Shown here: positions 40,071-52,740 of the stretch, one piece after another | How the letters are laid out: each line of letters starts with the position of its first letter | Numbering within the stretch: position 1 is the stretch's first letter | Source: Sphagnum compactum | Lineage: Eukaryota > Bryophyta > Sphagnopsida > Sphagnales | DNA: 64,000 nt | Reading direction: 5' to 3' | NCBI GenBank assembly: GCA_965153455.1 | Contig: OZ234499.1 | Span: forward strand, 4,447,577-4,511,576 | The notes under the pieces: model-generated | Told to the model about the DNA's origin: nothing | The model's input: only the letters and a program-made list of their open reading frames with translations | Database searches by the model: none | Position numbers and translations under genes: made by a program

Positions 40071-42437
40071 AAAATTTTGTATTATTCAAATAATTTTTTA
40101 AATTTTTTTTACAAACTAATAACTTCTTTATTAATTTATATATTGCATTAAAATATGTCTAAATTTATTAAATGTATGTATGTTAATATAATGTACATGT
40201 CTTTGTGCGTGTGTGTGTGTGTGTGTATATATATATAACATACATTGTTCATAGATTATATTCAATACTTAACATGTAATGATCAATATATTAAAAAATA
40301 TTATAACTAAAATATAATATAATATTACTTGTTGAATCATATTTTCTCATGAAGAACTATTTTGTGAGATGTTATTAAACAATGAAATTTATTATTATTA
40401 TTTTTTGAATGGTTTGAAATTTTGTATGTTTTTATATTATATATGTATGTAAACTTTTGGAAAAAAGTTCAAGAATAAGTTTTCCTTTGTTTCATTTGGA
40501 CAAGATATGAGAAAGACAATATATCTTAAAGTTTGTTCTGTAAAACAGACTTGAACTTGAGTAATTATGATATATCCAATTTATTGCAGATTTTATTACA
40601 ATGCAAAGTGATAGTTGAATGGCAAAGATAATGCAATATTTCTTCGGAGACCAAGGTCCAAACTTTGACTACCAACAATCATATTCAAATTGCATGGATT
40701 TAGACTATTTGTTGAGCATTTGTTAACCCTAAAGAGACCCTTTTTAAAAAATTAAATTAAAATATATTATATTAATTTAAAATATTATAAAAATGTGGTG
40801 AATTCACTATTTCACTATTGGTGAATTCATCCTATAGTAAGTGGTTCCTAATCACTAGGGGACATAATGAATTCACTAATATCTTGCAGAGTCAAAAAAA
40901 AACATTAGTCCATGTATGGATTATGTTCAAATGCAATTTGGCAAATAAGTATCATCCATGGAGTATGACATAAAGTTTTATTCCATCATTGGAATAATTT
41001 ATCCAATTTACATCATCCATTAAAATCCATCTAGATTTTGTGAATGAACATCCAAGGAATATCAAAAGTTCAAATGGATGAGCTTTGATTCATAACTTTT
41101 GTGGATGATATTTCAGGATGAAATAAAATTGATCTAGAAAATTATCATCTACCTTTTGATTTCATCCATGAAATATAGTTCAATTATGGTTTCATTTCAT
41201 CCATTAAAATTTTACCACAAAATTGAATAAAAATCCAACCTACATATATATATTTCATCTTAAATTTCAGGGTAAGTGAAAATACAATAATACTTACTAT
41301 TTGTGCTGTTGAAGTTTTAACGATTTGTGGTTATTGATAAGTCGAAATATCATAGGTAGTGAAACAAATACAACTTTGGAACCACATACATTTTCATATT
41401 CATTGATCATCACCTTTCAATTGTCATATGTTGAAAATCAAATCCTTTTGTCGTCTCAAGGACAATCCATATTTAAATCAAAAAGGTTGCATCACATTGA
41501 ATAAAACGTTAATTCTTTTCAAAATTTTCTTTTTGCACTTGATATGGTTTCATGAGTTTCTTGGAGTACTTGATACACGATTTTTATTCAATAGGTGAGG
41601 ATTGAATTTCATATATTCTAAAATTAATGAAAATGAAAATGATTTTCATGAAAAATTTATAGAATCGTGGGATTTTGATTTGATATTATATAAACAAATG
41701 AAAATATATCAATATTTTGACCTTATGTCAAGTGATGGTAACTAGTAGTGTGAAGCAACTTCGAGCTTAAACTTGAAGAAGATAGGCACACATAAGTTTA
41801 GCAAAGCAAAAAAAAGTTGGTTACCAAGCTTTGAATATTTGTCTTCCCAAAGGGATGCTTGTCCCATCACATTTGTAAGAGCATCTCTCTTTAGAGGGAT
41901 TTCATCCAATTTTGATCTTTTATTTGGAATCAAGATACATTCAAGAAATTATGAGAGCCATAATGAGAGCTTCAAGGTTTTGTCACAAAACCCAATTTGC
42001 TTGAGTAGATAGTCTATGCTTATTAACTTCATCATCCTCACTTTACTTTTTGAGGTTTGTGTAATCCAAATGTGCATTCAACGATTGTATACCACCTCTG
42101 ATGGATGGGTTTCTGGAGGATCTTTTGGTTGGGCTTTTTTTGTTTTTGGGAGTGAGTTGCAGCATTGAGATCTGAAGAAATTGGCCATCACCTTTGAAGA
42201 GGACAAGAATTTTGTGTTTCTGGAGAGAATTTTTTTTTGGGGGTTGGCTTTGGAAGAGATTTTAGTACCGAGATCTGAAGAAATCACCCTCACGCCAAAA
42301 CAAGAATTCATTTTGGGATGGTGTGAAGGGTGGGAGGATTTTGTGTTTGTAGTTTTTTGTAGTGTAAGGATTGTGTAAGTTGCTGCGCATTGGGTGTTTA
42401 GATTGTAGAAGAGAAGAGAGAGATTTTAGCTTCAGAG
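40071..42437. other. AT-rich intergenic DNA and 5' flank of the dolichyldiphosphatase gene
   Basis: No gene was recognised to 42.0 kb. From 42.1 kb the sequence is the likely promoter and 5' UTR of the gene at 42438. It contains a diverged local duplication around GAGATCTGAAGAAAT (42167 and 42270). Confidence 0.5.
40205..40238. repeat. (TG)n(TA)n microsatellite
   Basis: A run of TG/GT units passes directly into AT units. Confidence 0.9.
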
Positions 42438-43127
42438 ATGACACAAACAATAGTCTTGAGGGCTGTGACATTGACGCATGTGAGGTACAGAAAGGGGGAT
42501 GACTTAGGTCATGCATTGGCATGGGCGTCGCTGCTGCCTGTGTTCATCGGTCTCGGAGGTTTTGTTACGCACTTCATTTTCAGGCGAGAGCTGCAGGCTT
42601 TCTTTTTTGGTCTAGGATTGATTGTTTCGGAAATAATCAACCAAGTGATCAAATACTTTGTGCAAGAGTTGCGCCCGTCTACTTGTGAAGCTTTGGAGAT
42701 GTGTGATTCCAATGGTTGGCCTTCCAGTCATTCTCAATACATGTGTTTCTTCGCAGTCTATTGCACTCTGCTGTCTGTACTCAAGCTGCATTTTGCTGAT
42801 GAGTTCAGGCAAGCTTTCACCGCGTTGTTGCCGTGGCCGTTTGCTATCACTGTGATGTATTCTAGGGTTTACTTAGGGTATCATACGACAGCTCAAGTCA
42901 TTGCCGGGGGTTGTTTAGGACTCGTTCTTGGAGCTGCATGGTACTTCTTCATCAACATCCTTGTTGCACCTTGGTTTCCAGTAATCGAAAACACATACCT
43001 CTGCTGGTACTTGCGGATCAAAGATAGCTCCCATATTCCTGATGTCATTGGATATGAGTACATGAACTCCAGAGCAGCTCGAATGGACTTGGATGCACAA
43101 AAGCGAGGCAAAATTTCCAAGGACTGA
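42438..43127 (+). CDS. LPPG: Dolichyldiphosphatase / lipid phosphate phosphatase gamma (PAP2 family)
   Basis: Membrane phosphatase of the PAP2 superfamily that dephosphorylates dolichyl diphosphate (or related lipid phosphates); in the dolichyl route this recycles the glycan carrier for N-glycosylation. One uninterrupted 229-aa frame. Motifs are the KX6RP signature (Lys72 to Arg79-Pro80 in KYFVQELRP), PSSH (95-98, for PSGH) and SRX5H (Ser142-Arg143, His149). The usual Asp after X3 is Gln153, as in animal DOLPP1. Hydrophobic segments lie at about 26-47, 52-74, 99-118, 127-147 and 152-180. The N terminus (MTQTIVLRAVTLTHVRYRKG) resembles the Arabidopsis LPP-gamma type, which has been placed in the chloroplast, so location could be ER or plastid. 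Intronless, unlike the other genes here. The start is the first Met of the frame and precedes all family motifs. Confidence 0.9.
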   Translation: MTQTIVLRAVTLTHVRYRKGDDLGHALAWASLLPVFIGLGGFVTHFIFRRELQAFFFGLGLIVSEIINQVIKYFVQELRPSTCEALEMCDSNGWPSSHSQYMCFFAVYCTLLSVLKLHFADEFRQAFTALLPWPFAITVMYSRVYLGYHTTAQVIAGGCLGLVLGAAWYFFINILVAPWFPVIENTYLCWYLRIKDSSHIPDVIGYEYMNSRAARMDLDAQKRGKISKD

Positions 43128-44189
43128 AGATATCAAACAACATTGTTGAAGGACCAAACCAGGTTATCTTGCACACTCCTGCTGTTCAGTTCACTGTTGC
43201 GGTGAGTGTTAACAAAATGTTCATGAGCTTGGAGAAGATGGATTTGCCATCCCCCATTACCAAACCTCTGTGTGATTTTTCCATTACACTCGGTCAAGCT
43301 TGCTACCAGTTTTATTGTTTTCATGGCTCATTGCCAATTTCTGCACAAATCTCATGTGCTTTTTCTAATAGGAACTCACATAGTAGAAGATGGATGTCTC
43401 CACCATGTCCTCAAAGCCATTTGATTCTTTGACAGGATTGATGATCGCATTTAGTTGATTTTTTGTTCATGCTTCATGCACAAAGCTCATACACTTGTGT
43501 TGGGGACTCACAATACCCAGTATGAACAAGTTGGTGAAGTTGCATTTCTCTAAGTGATTAGTGTTATTTATAATCCATTCTTTGGGAGAGCTCTATTCAC
43601 AATCTACATGGTATCAGTTGCAGAATTTTGTCACTCAGTTATCGACCTTTCTGCATTTGAGACTTGCCCACTAGATTGACAACATTCTCCACACCTTGAG
43701 AAGATGACTAGCTAGCTGAGAGATCAATAGAAACAGTTCAATTATGATGGACTTCAGATTTGTTCTTTGTTGTACTTCAGGGGATTGTTCCTGGCTTCAT
43801 TACACTAAGAGCAATCCTTTGGCCATGCAACCAGATTGGGGATCTGTTCAATGGATCTCTGGATTCCTAGCAGGCTGGTGATTGCGTCATTTCTTGTGGA
43901 ATTTATTTGTATCTGTATGTTTGTAGTGGGGGAGGAATTGCCTAGTCCTGAAGTCAAGATGTTCTATTGCTCAATTAGATCATCACAAGCCCAGGAAAAA
44001 ACCACATGGTTAGATTGCACTGTTATTGCTCAATGGTTGTGACAAGGATGGCAAGCCAATGCATATCTATGTGATTGCAGAGAAATCTCCATCACAAAAG
44101 TTTCAATGTAGCATAACAATAACTGTACCCATAACCTTGTGAGAGTCAGACACAAAATGTCAGAGCAGGACATTCATTAGAAATAACAA

Positions 44190-44230
44190 TGATGAGTTGC
44201 TATGACTAGCCACTGACTTCATCAGCTCCC
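44190..44230. repeat. Copy of local repeat X
   Basis: TGATGAGTTGCTATGACTAG then CCACTGACTTCATCAGCTCC. It shares an exact 19-bp core with 14462, and its second half matches 13788-13830. Similarity continues on both sides (gtcagac upstream, gtgtagat downstream). Confidence 0.65.
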
Positions 44231-44890
44231 AGAGGCAAGTGTAGATGAGTATCTGTGGGGAAACCATTATTCATAGGCACAGGTTGCAAGCACAACTGAT
44301 TTCCCACCAGATCTCTGGATTTGGTGTATTGAATAATGCAACTACATAGTAATAGAAGCAAACTTCCACACAATCCCTGCAGTTTCCACCCTTTTCACAA
44401 CAAAGCTCAAAGAAGAAATGAAGACAATGTGCACAAGAATTTTGTCACACTGCATGTTATTTGACATTTCTTCCAATGCTTATCCAGGAGAACTGTGAAA
44501 ACTGAAATTGCCAATCTGATCTTCAATCTCATTAAGAGGTAAAGATGACTAACATCGATTACAGATTTTCTTTGATCAGACTAGTCACTTCATAAATCTT
44601 CCCTCACTGTTGCTCCCTCTGAGCAAAACCTTATTCAAACAGCATGGCCATGTAGATGACCCGAAAACATGTGCATCGGTTGCTCTCTAGTATAGAATGG
44701 TCAAGGCTGAAACTTGTCATGAAGGAAAAGCACATCTTACAACAGTACTTGTAGCACCAAAGTTTCAGGAGTATCATTGGTGATCCTCCTTCTTTTCAGC
44801 AAATATACTGGTGCTCTATCTCCTTGTTGATTGTGCTCATTCTTTAATACTGCAAGTGTTGCACAATTTGTGAGTTTCTGTCACAAATCT

Positions 44891-44960
44891 CGAAGACTCG
44901 GTCATGATGCTCACTTCCACACAAAGAAGATAGCAATTAAGACCTGGCAAGGAGAAAACC
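44891..44960. repeat. Diverged copy of local repeat Y
   Basis: CGAAGACTCGGTCATGATGC, followed by an A/G-rich tail with an 'acacaaagaag' block, as in the copies at 7917 and 14650. Confidence 0.5.
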
Positions 44961-45555
44961 AAGCACAAATACTACATAGAAAACAGAAGAAGAAAACCAA
45001 TGCAGTCGTCTCAAAGTCTGCAGACTCAATGAAGGGAACATAGAAATGAAAAAGGCCGTTGTTTACAGTATCCATAAAGTCATTCCCAGTTGGTCCCCAC
45101 TCTGGACTGCAGTTTTTTTTCTTTTCATCCCCAATTTCCTGTTGTCCTTAAAGTCTGCGGAACTGGGAACCAAACGTCGAAACTTGTCCTGATTTTTTGG
45201 GCTGCCCTTTTCTGTTTCTTCTTCTTTTTGGGCGGTTTTTTTAGTTTTTGGGGTTTGGTCTGTGGGTTTCTAACTTTTTGGGGTTTTAGGGATTTTAAAG
45301 CTTGGGGGTTTGGTATGTGAGTTTCTAACTTATTAAATTAAGTACCAAGGTTTAGGGTTAGGGTTTCAGAGCTGAAATTAGGGTTGAAGCACAACTTGAT
45401 TTTCTCTTTCTCTTTTAGTTTTCTATTGCTCTTTCGCTTGCTCTTCTATTTAGGTTTTTTTTTTTTTTCATTTGAATTTTCTTCTTATTCTTCTCAAAAG
45501 GGTTTGTTTTCTCTCATGTTTTTCTCTTTCTCATTTGTTTTTTCTTTTTGAACAA

Positions 45556-46690
45556 ATGGATTCTTCTTCAAGTTCAATCATCTCTTCAAGCTCTAGTTTT
45601 TCTTCAAATGATGATGAGATCTTGTATAACATGGATGAAAATGTTATAATAATCTTCTAGTGTGGGTTGGTGGCATGTAATGTTAGACTTCTTCAACTCA
45701 CATGAGTTGGAGGAGGGGAGTAAACAATTAATGGGCCTAACAATAGGTGTTTAAGATGTGTTAGCCACAATGCATGCCACCTTGACATTATTCAAAAACC
45801 TAACAAGCTTTGCAACCACAAAGCTTTAGAAGCCTACATCCATCGTGGTGCCTATCATCACCTCCCATGTTAAGTTTACATGTGAAGCATGTATTGTTCC
45901 TAGGAGAGCATAAAAACTAAGCTTTCAACAAAGGCTTCTATACTTTATTTTGTTCATGAAGCATGACAATGTCACAAGATATGACGTTTTCATGGGAATT
46001 GGCCCAATGATTATGTGTGTGATGATGTTCTTTACATTTCATTTTGCATTAATGCTTATAGCTCAAGAAAAGGTTACCTCGGGCACCTACTTGCAAGAAT
46101 TACCAAAATGCATAGGATTCCTTGATGGAACTTTAATTGAAGTCCCAAAACATTGGAGGGACATGCTCACAAATCTCGCTTCAATGGGTGGAAGAAAATC
46201 CATGTTATGAACATAATTAATTTTGACTCACATAAGCCTATTCATTTACATAGATACAGGGTACCCAAACTTTTACTACAATGTTAACATTTTTCAACAC
46301 TCCACATTTTACACGGACTAATGGCAATATTTTATTCATAAGGATGATTAAAACTATTTCTTATTTAAGGTATATGGGAGAAAAAATATTCATAATGCAA
46401 AAGAATGGGAGATAGGAGTTAGCTCCCAATTTAGATTTAAATGCCATACAAGGATACAACAAAAATGCATGTTGGATATCAAGTGCAAGTAGGGTGGGAT
46501 ATTGGTGGCTTGAAAGAGAAAATGGAAGACTTTCATGAGAAGGTTTGATGGCACAAAACCAAAATGCAGTCACCTCTTCCAATCTACAAACCTATTCCCT
46601 AGCTTTCTACATAGGAGGAAGAGGGACCTCACATATGAAATGACTGATGACCATCTTCCTAATCTTATAGAGCACATATGGGTCAAAGAT
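45556..46690 (+). pseudogene. Broken PIF/Harbinger transposase (HARBI1-like)
   Basis: Translated pieces in several frames follow the order of a plant Harbinger DDE transposase: a Ser-rich N terminus (MDSSSSSIISSSSSFSSNDD), FMKHDNVTRYDVF, LPKCIGFLDGTLIEVPKHW (first catalytic Asp), FNGWKKIHVMNIINFDSHKP, YNVNIFQHSTFYTD, KMHVGYQVQVGWDIGGLK (the expected Glu of VEWGIGG is Gly), then RRFDGTKPKCSHLFQ and FLHRRKRDLTYEMTDD. Several frameshifts and stops separate the pieces, the LGDPGY block with the second Asp is unrecognisable, and the catalytic Glu is lost, so it is inactive. The family mobilises elements with TTA/TAA target sites such as the MITEs 7 kb to the left, but this copy could not do so now. 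Confidence 0.8.
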
Positions 46691-47640
46691 TTTTAACTAC
46701 ATGTTCAAACAAGTTCTAACTTGTGTCTTAAATTCATCTTTTAGAATTACTCCTAGTTCTTAAACTACTTTCAAGTTAAAATCCTCCACTTATTCTTGCG
46801 CTCATAGTTGATATCCATCTTTGTAATTAGGAATGCATATATCTTGAATCTTGGAGTTCATTTGGAAGTAGGATGCCATAGTTGCAAGGCTCTTGGTTTC
46901 AAGCTACATGCAACACTTCCACTTTTGGGATTGGCCTTTCAATGGGGTTGGCCTAGCATGGAATTTGGCAAAGTAAATGGCATAATAGTTGGGCTAAGCT
47001 AATTTTCTTCTATAGAACAAAGAAAACTAGGAATAATAGGAGATCCTACCCACCTATTATTGTGTTTCCCATCAATGAAATCATGCCTCCTCTTGAGCAC
47101 ATTTTTTGTGGCATGACTATTGGTTGCCTTGAGTCATGCCAAAACATCATCTTATTGTAGGACTATTTTATCGAACCTCTCATCATTACAATTGTCGATC
47201 TTTAGCTCCTTGAAAACATCTTATAACTAATCCTTCAAGGTATCTTCCACAAATGGAAAATCAAGGTATGCAATTTGGTAATAAATGTAGACTGATTTCC
47301 ACACTATTGATGGAATCAATTGTCACATTCTTTTTGCAAGTGGAATATGAGGCAAAGTGAATTTGATAACTTATGGCCATGGATTTAAGTACAAAGACTC
47401 CACAATGGTTTTTTACACTTTCTCCTTCCTAGGTGCCTTTCCTTTATTCCCAAGAGCTTGTGTCATTTGGGAATTATCAATGAAATCATGTGTTGTATAT
47501 AGATTATTAGCACTTTGCCATACCTACCACACATACACATAACATCACATACATGCACACTTTTAAACCTCTAATGCTCATTAAATTACAAACACACTAT
47601 ATTTATCAAATGTATGAATCAAAAAACACATTTCTAAGTA
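46691..47640. other. Intergenic DNA, no gene seen
   Basis: No protein family was recognised in short frames such as 46808-47002. It may include the 3' remainder of the Harbinger element, but I found no terminal inverted repeat to bound it. Confidence 0.45.
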
Positions 47641-48330
47641 TGTTTATAAAGCTATCACAATGTTTCCCAAAGTTACAAAACCTACCCAATGTCAAGTGGC
47701 TACTCCTAAGTTCAAATACATTCCCACATAACTAAAGAAATTGATTCCAATAGTTGCAGACCACAACCACATCAACTAGTGCCCCCCAAGATGAATATAA
47801 ATTATATAGAGTTACCACAATGTTTCCCAATCCTACAAAAAAAAAACATTTCAAATGGTGGCCTAAAGATGGATTTACAAACATAAAAGGTACCCAAATT
47901 CTTACCAAGTCTTGCAAATCAAAAGATCTCAAATGGTGGTTTAACAAATTATAACAAACCAAAGAACACTTGAAATGTTTGACTTTAAAATGAATATAAA
48001 AACATCAATGGTATAAGAATCTAAGAATGAGTTGTAGACCAATAGGAACTTCAAGTAATTACCCTAAATTGAATGAAAAAACAAAGATGGGTATCCTTGA
48101 TCTATAACCAAAAAAAGCCTTAAACCCTAAACCCTAAGATGAATACAAATGCATCAATGGTGCCCAAAATTCAATGATGAATTATTTACCAAAAGGAACC
48201 TCTCATGGTTCAACTTAAATTGAATGTAAAAACATACATACATACATTCATAACTATTTGAAAATTGCAAACCAAAAAGCACTTCAGATGTTTATCCCTT
48301 GTATGAATGACAAAATGTCAAATAGACAAG
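47641..48330. repeat. Degenerate tandem array, period about 80 bp
   Basis: A motif like 'gatgaatataaaaacatcaatgg' recurs near 47791, 47870, 47989, 48070, 48141, 48220 and 48304 at steps of about 70-84 bp (one gap of 119). Each is accompanied by 'accaaa-g-acttcaaatg' and 'gttt/gtaccca-aattc' words. TATCACAATGTTTCCCA at 47653 is repeated as TACCACAATGTTTCCCA at about 47813. The units are strongly diverged. Confidence 0.6.
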
Positions 48331-48960
48331 CAAAATTACAATTGTAACTTTTCATCTTTGGGTTCTATTGGATGTCACATTTACAAACAACAATTCAAAA
48401 TGTCTACTTCAAATTGTGTTTATTCTAACTTGTCGTATTTCAAGGGTAGGCCATTCCACATTTTCATCGAACATGCATCATGTTCCTCTCCTTTGTAACA
48501 ACTCACACTCGACAACAAAATTCTAACATTTTTTAAAGTTCATAGAAGCTCACACATGAACATGAAAGTTCACATTCAACAACAAAATCATAGCACAAAC
48601 CTCACACATCAAACATGAAAGCTCACACATGAGCTTGAAACTTCAAATGCACATGGGGTCATACTTGTTCACACTCATCAAAGTTTTTTGATGGGCACAA
48701 ACAAGGGATGGAACTAATTTGACCCTCACTTTGGATCCAAAAACTAGTTTCATACCCCATTAAAAGCCTTGTTTAAATTTCATGCCTTGTTTTGGGTTCT
48801 GCATCTTATTTCAATGAAATCAAGGATTCCCATGCCTAGTCATGTGACTTTATGGATAGCTTTGCTATCCTAAACTTTTGGGGCATTTACGACACCAACT
48901 AATAGTCATGGAGTTAACAACCTATAAAGTAGCTTTTCTACAAATTCTTTGAGTTGATCA

Positions 48961-50260
48961 CTATTGTCATACCAAAATATGGACCCAAAAAATAACTAGT
49001 CACTTGCTTTTGTACCCAAAATCTTATGTGTAGATCTTCCATGTAAAATTCTTGATTATAAATTTCTATTACAAACTATTGCACATTGGAATTATTCACT
49101 TGAATTATAGTCAAACAGCTCTTGTAACCCTTCACCATGCCAATAGGTGAATGCATGGTTGAATGGCTCACTTTTGATGTCAAAATGGTCATTTTTATAA
49201 GGTGCATTATCCTTAAATGATTGTGATCAAAAACGTAAATTTGAATTTGTCAATTAAAATTTGTTAATACATCAACATGGTGATTATGAGCACATTTGTA
49301 AAATTATTTTATAATGCATCCATTATCAGTAATGGACTTTTGAAGCTTAAAAATATAGATTGATCATTGATTAAATTGTTAATAGATTGAAGAATTCAAA
49401 TTAAATTTCATTCTAAATTGCTCACAATGACTAAATATGCTTTGAAGAATGAAACAATAAAATTAGATGTAAGTATTTTTCTTTAAAACCTTAACCATAT
49501 GGTAATTATGGACTTTTGAAAGGTCAAAATTGAACCTTATTTTCAAAAGTTTTTTTGAAATGGTTTTTTTTTGGTTTTTTCAACAAAATTGTGCCTTAGA
49601 ACATGTTTTTAAAATCTTTATATTGGATTTCATTTGGATGGACTTTATGGGGTTTTTTTTAAAAAAAATTCCAAGTAACTTCCATCATAATAAATGACAT
49701 CAATGCCTTTTGATATAGGTTTTGACCTAGGTTTATGAGGTTTCATAGGTGGGTGAACATTTGATAATCAAAAATTACAACATTGAAATCTTACAAGTTA
49801 ACAACCATGTCCATTTGATAATTTAAAAAAACTTGCTTGGATTTATATGGATTGTTTATTTGCCAAAAATGAACTAGTCAACCATGCATTTGCTTCATTC
49901 TCATAATTGAACAATTCCATGTTACATGAGGTTGTTGAAATGTTTGGGAACAAAAAAAATGCAATGCATGGTCACAATATAGTAAATCACAATAAGGACA
50001 CTCAAAATCATGAATTAATAGATGATAGGATAGGTGACTAGACTAATCATGTAATTGTTCTCAACACCTCTTTTTCTTGTTCACAAAAACTTTTTTTTTT
50101 TTTGATCCAAATAGAAATAACAACCATAATTCCCAATATATATACTTATCATAATCAGCATAAAAGAGGGGTAAATTTGTTTTTGAAATTATTTTTTTTG
50201 TTGGGCATCACTTACAAGTATGGTTACTATTGTGTCAAAGTTTAAATTGCATTAAATTCA
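48961..50260. repeat. Diverged dispersed repeat, longer copy
   Basis: Two blocks match 52741-53170 in the same order and orientation. One has 'cttatgtgtaga/aaca' followed by 'ttacaaa-catt', 'ggaatt-ttca-tt' and 'cttgta-ccct'. The other has 'atgttacatgaggttg/aagttg', 'tttgggaacaaaaaaaatgc' and 'aaggacactcaaaa'. About 0.75 kb lies between the blocks here and is missing from the other copy. No coding sequence was recognised. Confidence 0.6.
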
Positions 50261-52740
50261 TTGCAACCATTTAGTGTTTGCATGTTGGATGTCTTCATTT
50301 GGCTATTATCCTTAAATTGCACAACACATACCAAATGAAACGACAACCACCAATAGACCATGCAAGATGGATCGTGTGTACATGACACACCTTTTCACAT
50401 TGTATTCATGTCCCATAGATAATCACTATAGTGAATAGACTTTAAATTGAGGCTTTCAATGCCCTCCTTGACAATTTAACCTTTCTCATTTAGGCCAAAT
50501 GTTTTTTCTTCCCTTCACTTCCAAGGATTCATTTTAAGTGATTCATGTGTGATGTCTTTTTAAAGCTTCATGCACAACTCACATTGAAAGGTTTTATACG
50601 TTCCCACCATTCAACACTTACCGATTCATAATTATAATTTTTTTTTTCATCATTAATTTATTAATATTATGTCATTTTATTTCAAAGTGCTTTTAAAAAA
50701 TTTATTATGTGAGAATCTATGTTTTAAAAAATGATGTCTCTTTATTTGCCTTTGTTGTTCATAGTTCATATCAATGTTGTGAAAGTATCTAGTTTTCAAT
50801 GTTAAAACTAAGGGTTCAAAATTAGGTTTTTGTGACCTAGATTTGAACTCACATCTTTTTGCTAGAACTAGCATAAGAATTGACATTGGAACTAGTCTTT
50901 TGTTAAATATGGACAAAAACTAGAATTGAGGAAAAACATTCAAATGAAAAAAGGGCAAGTTTTTTAAGTAAGCAAGTTGATATAAAAATTTATATGTATA
51001 CAATATCTAGCATAGGGGAGTGTGTAATGAATACATGGAATTGGACTTAGTTTTGAATTGGGCTTGAAGGTTCTTGAACTTGAAAATGTGTTAAAATCGA
51101 AATTGTAGGGTCTTTAAATGAGAAGAATTGGGTTCAAACCCACACTCCAAGAACCTTCAATTTAAAAAACAAAATCAAAACCAAGATTGAAGGTTGCAGA
51201 ACATTGGTTCATACCTATTTTTTGTCAACCTAATTAATTAATACCTACCCACCAATATGGACATGAAAAACACGTGTTATGTGCCTTTTCATGTTCATAC
51301 AACAATTTAATATGAACATGAAAACATGAAACTTCATTCAATGAAAAACTAAATATCAATTCAATATGATCATGAGGTTTTTGCTTATGCACTTGATGCA
51401 TTTCGAGATCTTCCTCATGCAATTTTTTGCTTAGAAATTTAAGGTTTGGTTTATTGATATTATTTTGATGTGAAATTGAACTCTTATTTTGGTTCAAGCT
51501 TGCAACTTTGACCCATAGGTGATTCACATATGGTGAAGTATTGCAGATCCTTCTGTGTTAACATCAAAATCTTGATTGCTAAGCAATATTATGAAATCAC
51601 GAGTCTTGTTATTGCCTCCAAAAATGTGATAGAAACTCATGACTCAAATTCTATATAACCTTTGCTTGAAATTTGAACTAATGAAGTCAAGTGGCAATCA
51701 TGGTAACTTCTGACTGTTGTTCATGATGGAGGTGATGGTCTAATGTTTTGTGAGTGACATTCATATGGTTATGACTACACACATTTATGTCATGTTAATT
51801 TTAATCTTGTTGGAATTGGCAAAATGGTTACAGTTCAAAATGTTATTGTGAAGTTTTAGATTTGTAATCACTTGGATTTTTTTTCCAATAATGGTTTTCA
51901 GTTTGTCTCATGGTTCAAACCTAGACACTTCAAATAGGCAAATAAAATATGTCTTCATACAATGACATATTCATCCAAAACAACAAAAGAATATACCAGG
52001 TGATTAGTGTTTCCCTTTGTTATAGCTGTCTTAGAAAGTTAATTTGCACATCCACATGGTAGCAAATCTAGTTAGTTGCACATGGTGGTTGCATGAAATA
52101 TGGATGCAATAAATAGTTGAGAAGCTAGTGAAAACTAGCAAGGATAAATGATTGCGCCAAATGGAAATTGGACTTGTGGGAGGCATATTGGAAAGATGCC
52201 ACATGTTTACTTCCAAAAGGGAGCATATGTGTTTCCAATTATTCCAGACAAAATATTTGCAACACAATGATGATATTGTTATTACCAAAGGAAAAAATGA
52301 GGAAGTAGAAACCAATTATTTGGCTATAGGTTAGCCCATAAAAACAAAAAAGACATTGGTGCACACACATATTGGAGAGAAGGGATAAATTGTTAGACAA
52401 AATGGAAGGACTGAAAGATGGATATGAACTTTTTTTTCACATAGGTGAAATGCTTATGGTTTTGTTTAATTTTGTTTACATGCATGATTGCAGCTATCTA
52501 TGGTTGTAGGCTTGTAATAACATTAAGTTGTGGGTTGTCCAATGGATAGTTTGAAGGCAATGTGAAGGGAAGGTTAAAACATTGGAACTCAAAATGAAAT
52601 GGAACAACTTCCAACAACATGCCTTGCAATGTATTATAAAGATCGATTCATTTGGCACCAATTGATAATAACGACCGAACAACCTATAGTGCAATTCTTT
52701 TACAAATTCATTTGTTGATCATAGTTGCCTTCAACCTCAA
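50261..52740. other. AT-rich intergenic DNA, no gene seen
   Basis: Short frames only, no recognisable protein family, RNA gene or bounded element. Confidence 0.55.

Larger units (their letters stand above)
43128..45555. other. 3' flank of LPPG and spacer with local repeats
   Basis: No gene was recognised. The first few hundred bases probably include the 3' UTR. Copies of repeats X (44190) and Y (44891) are present. At 45.1-45.5 kb there are pyrimidine-rich tracts leading into the transposase relic. Confidence 0.45.
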
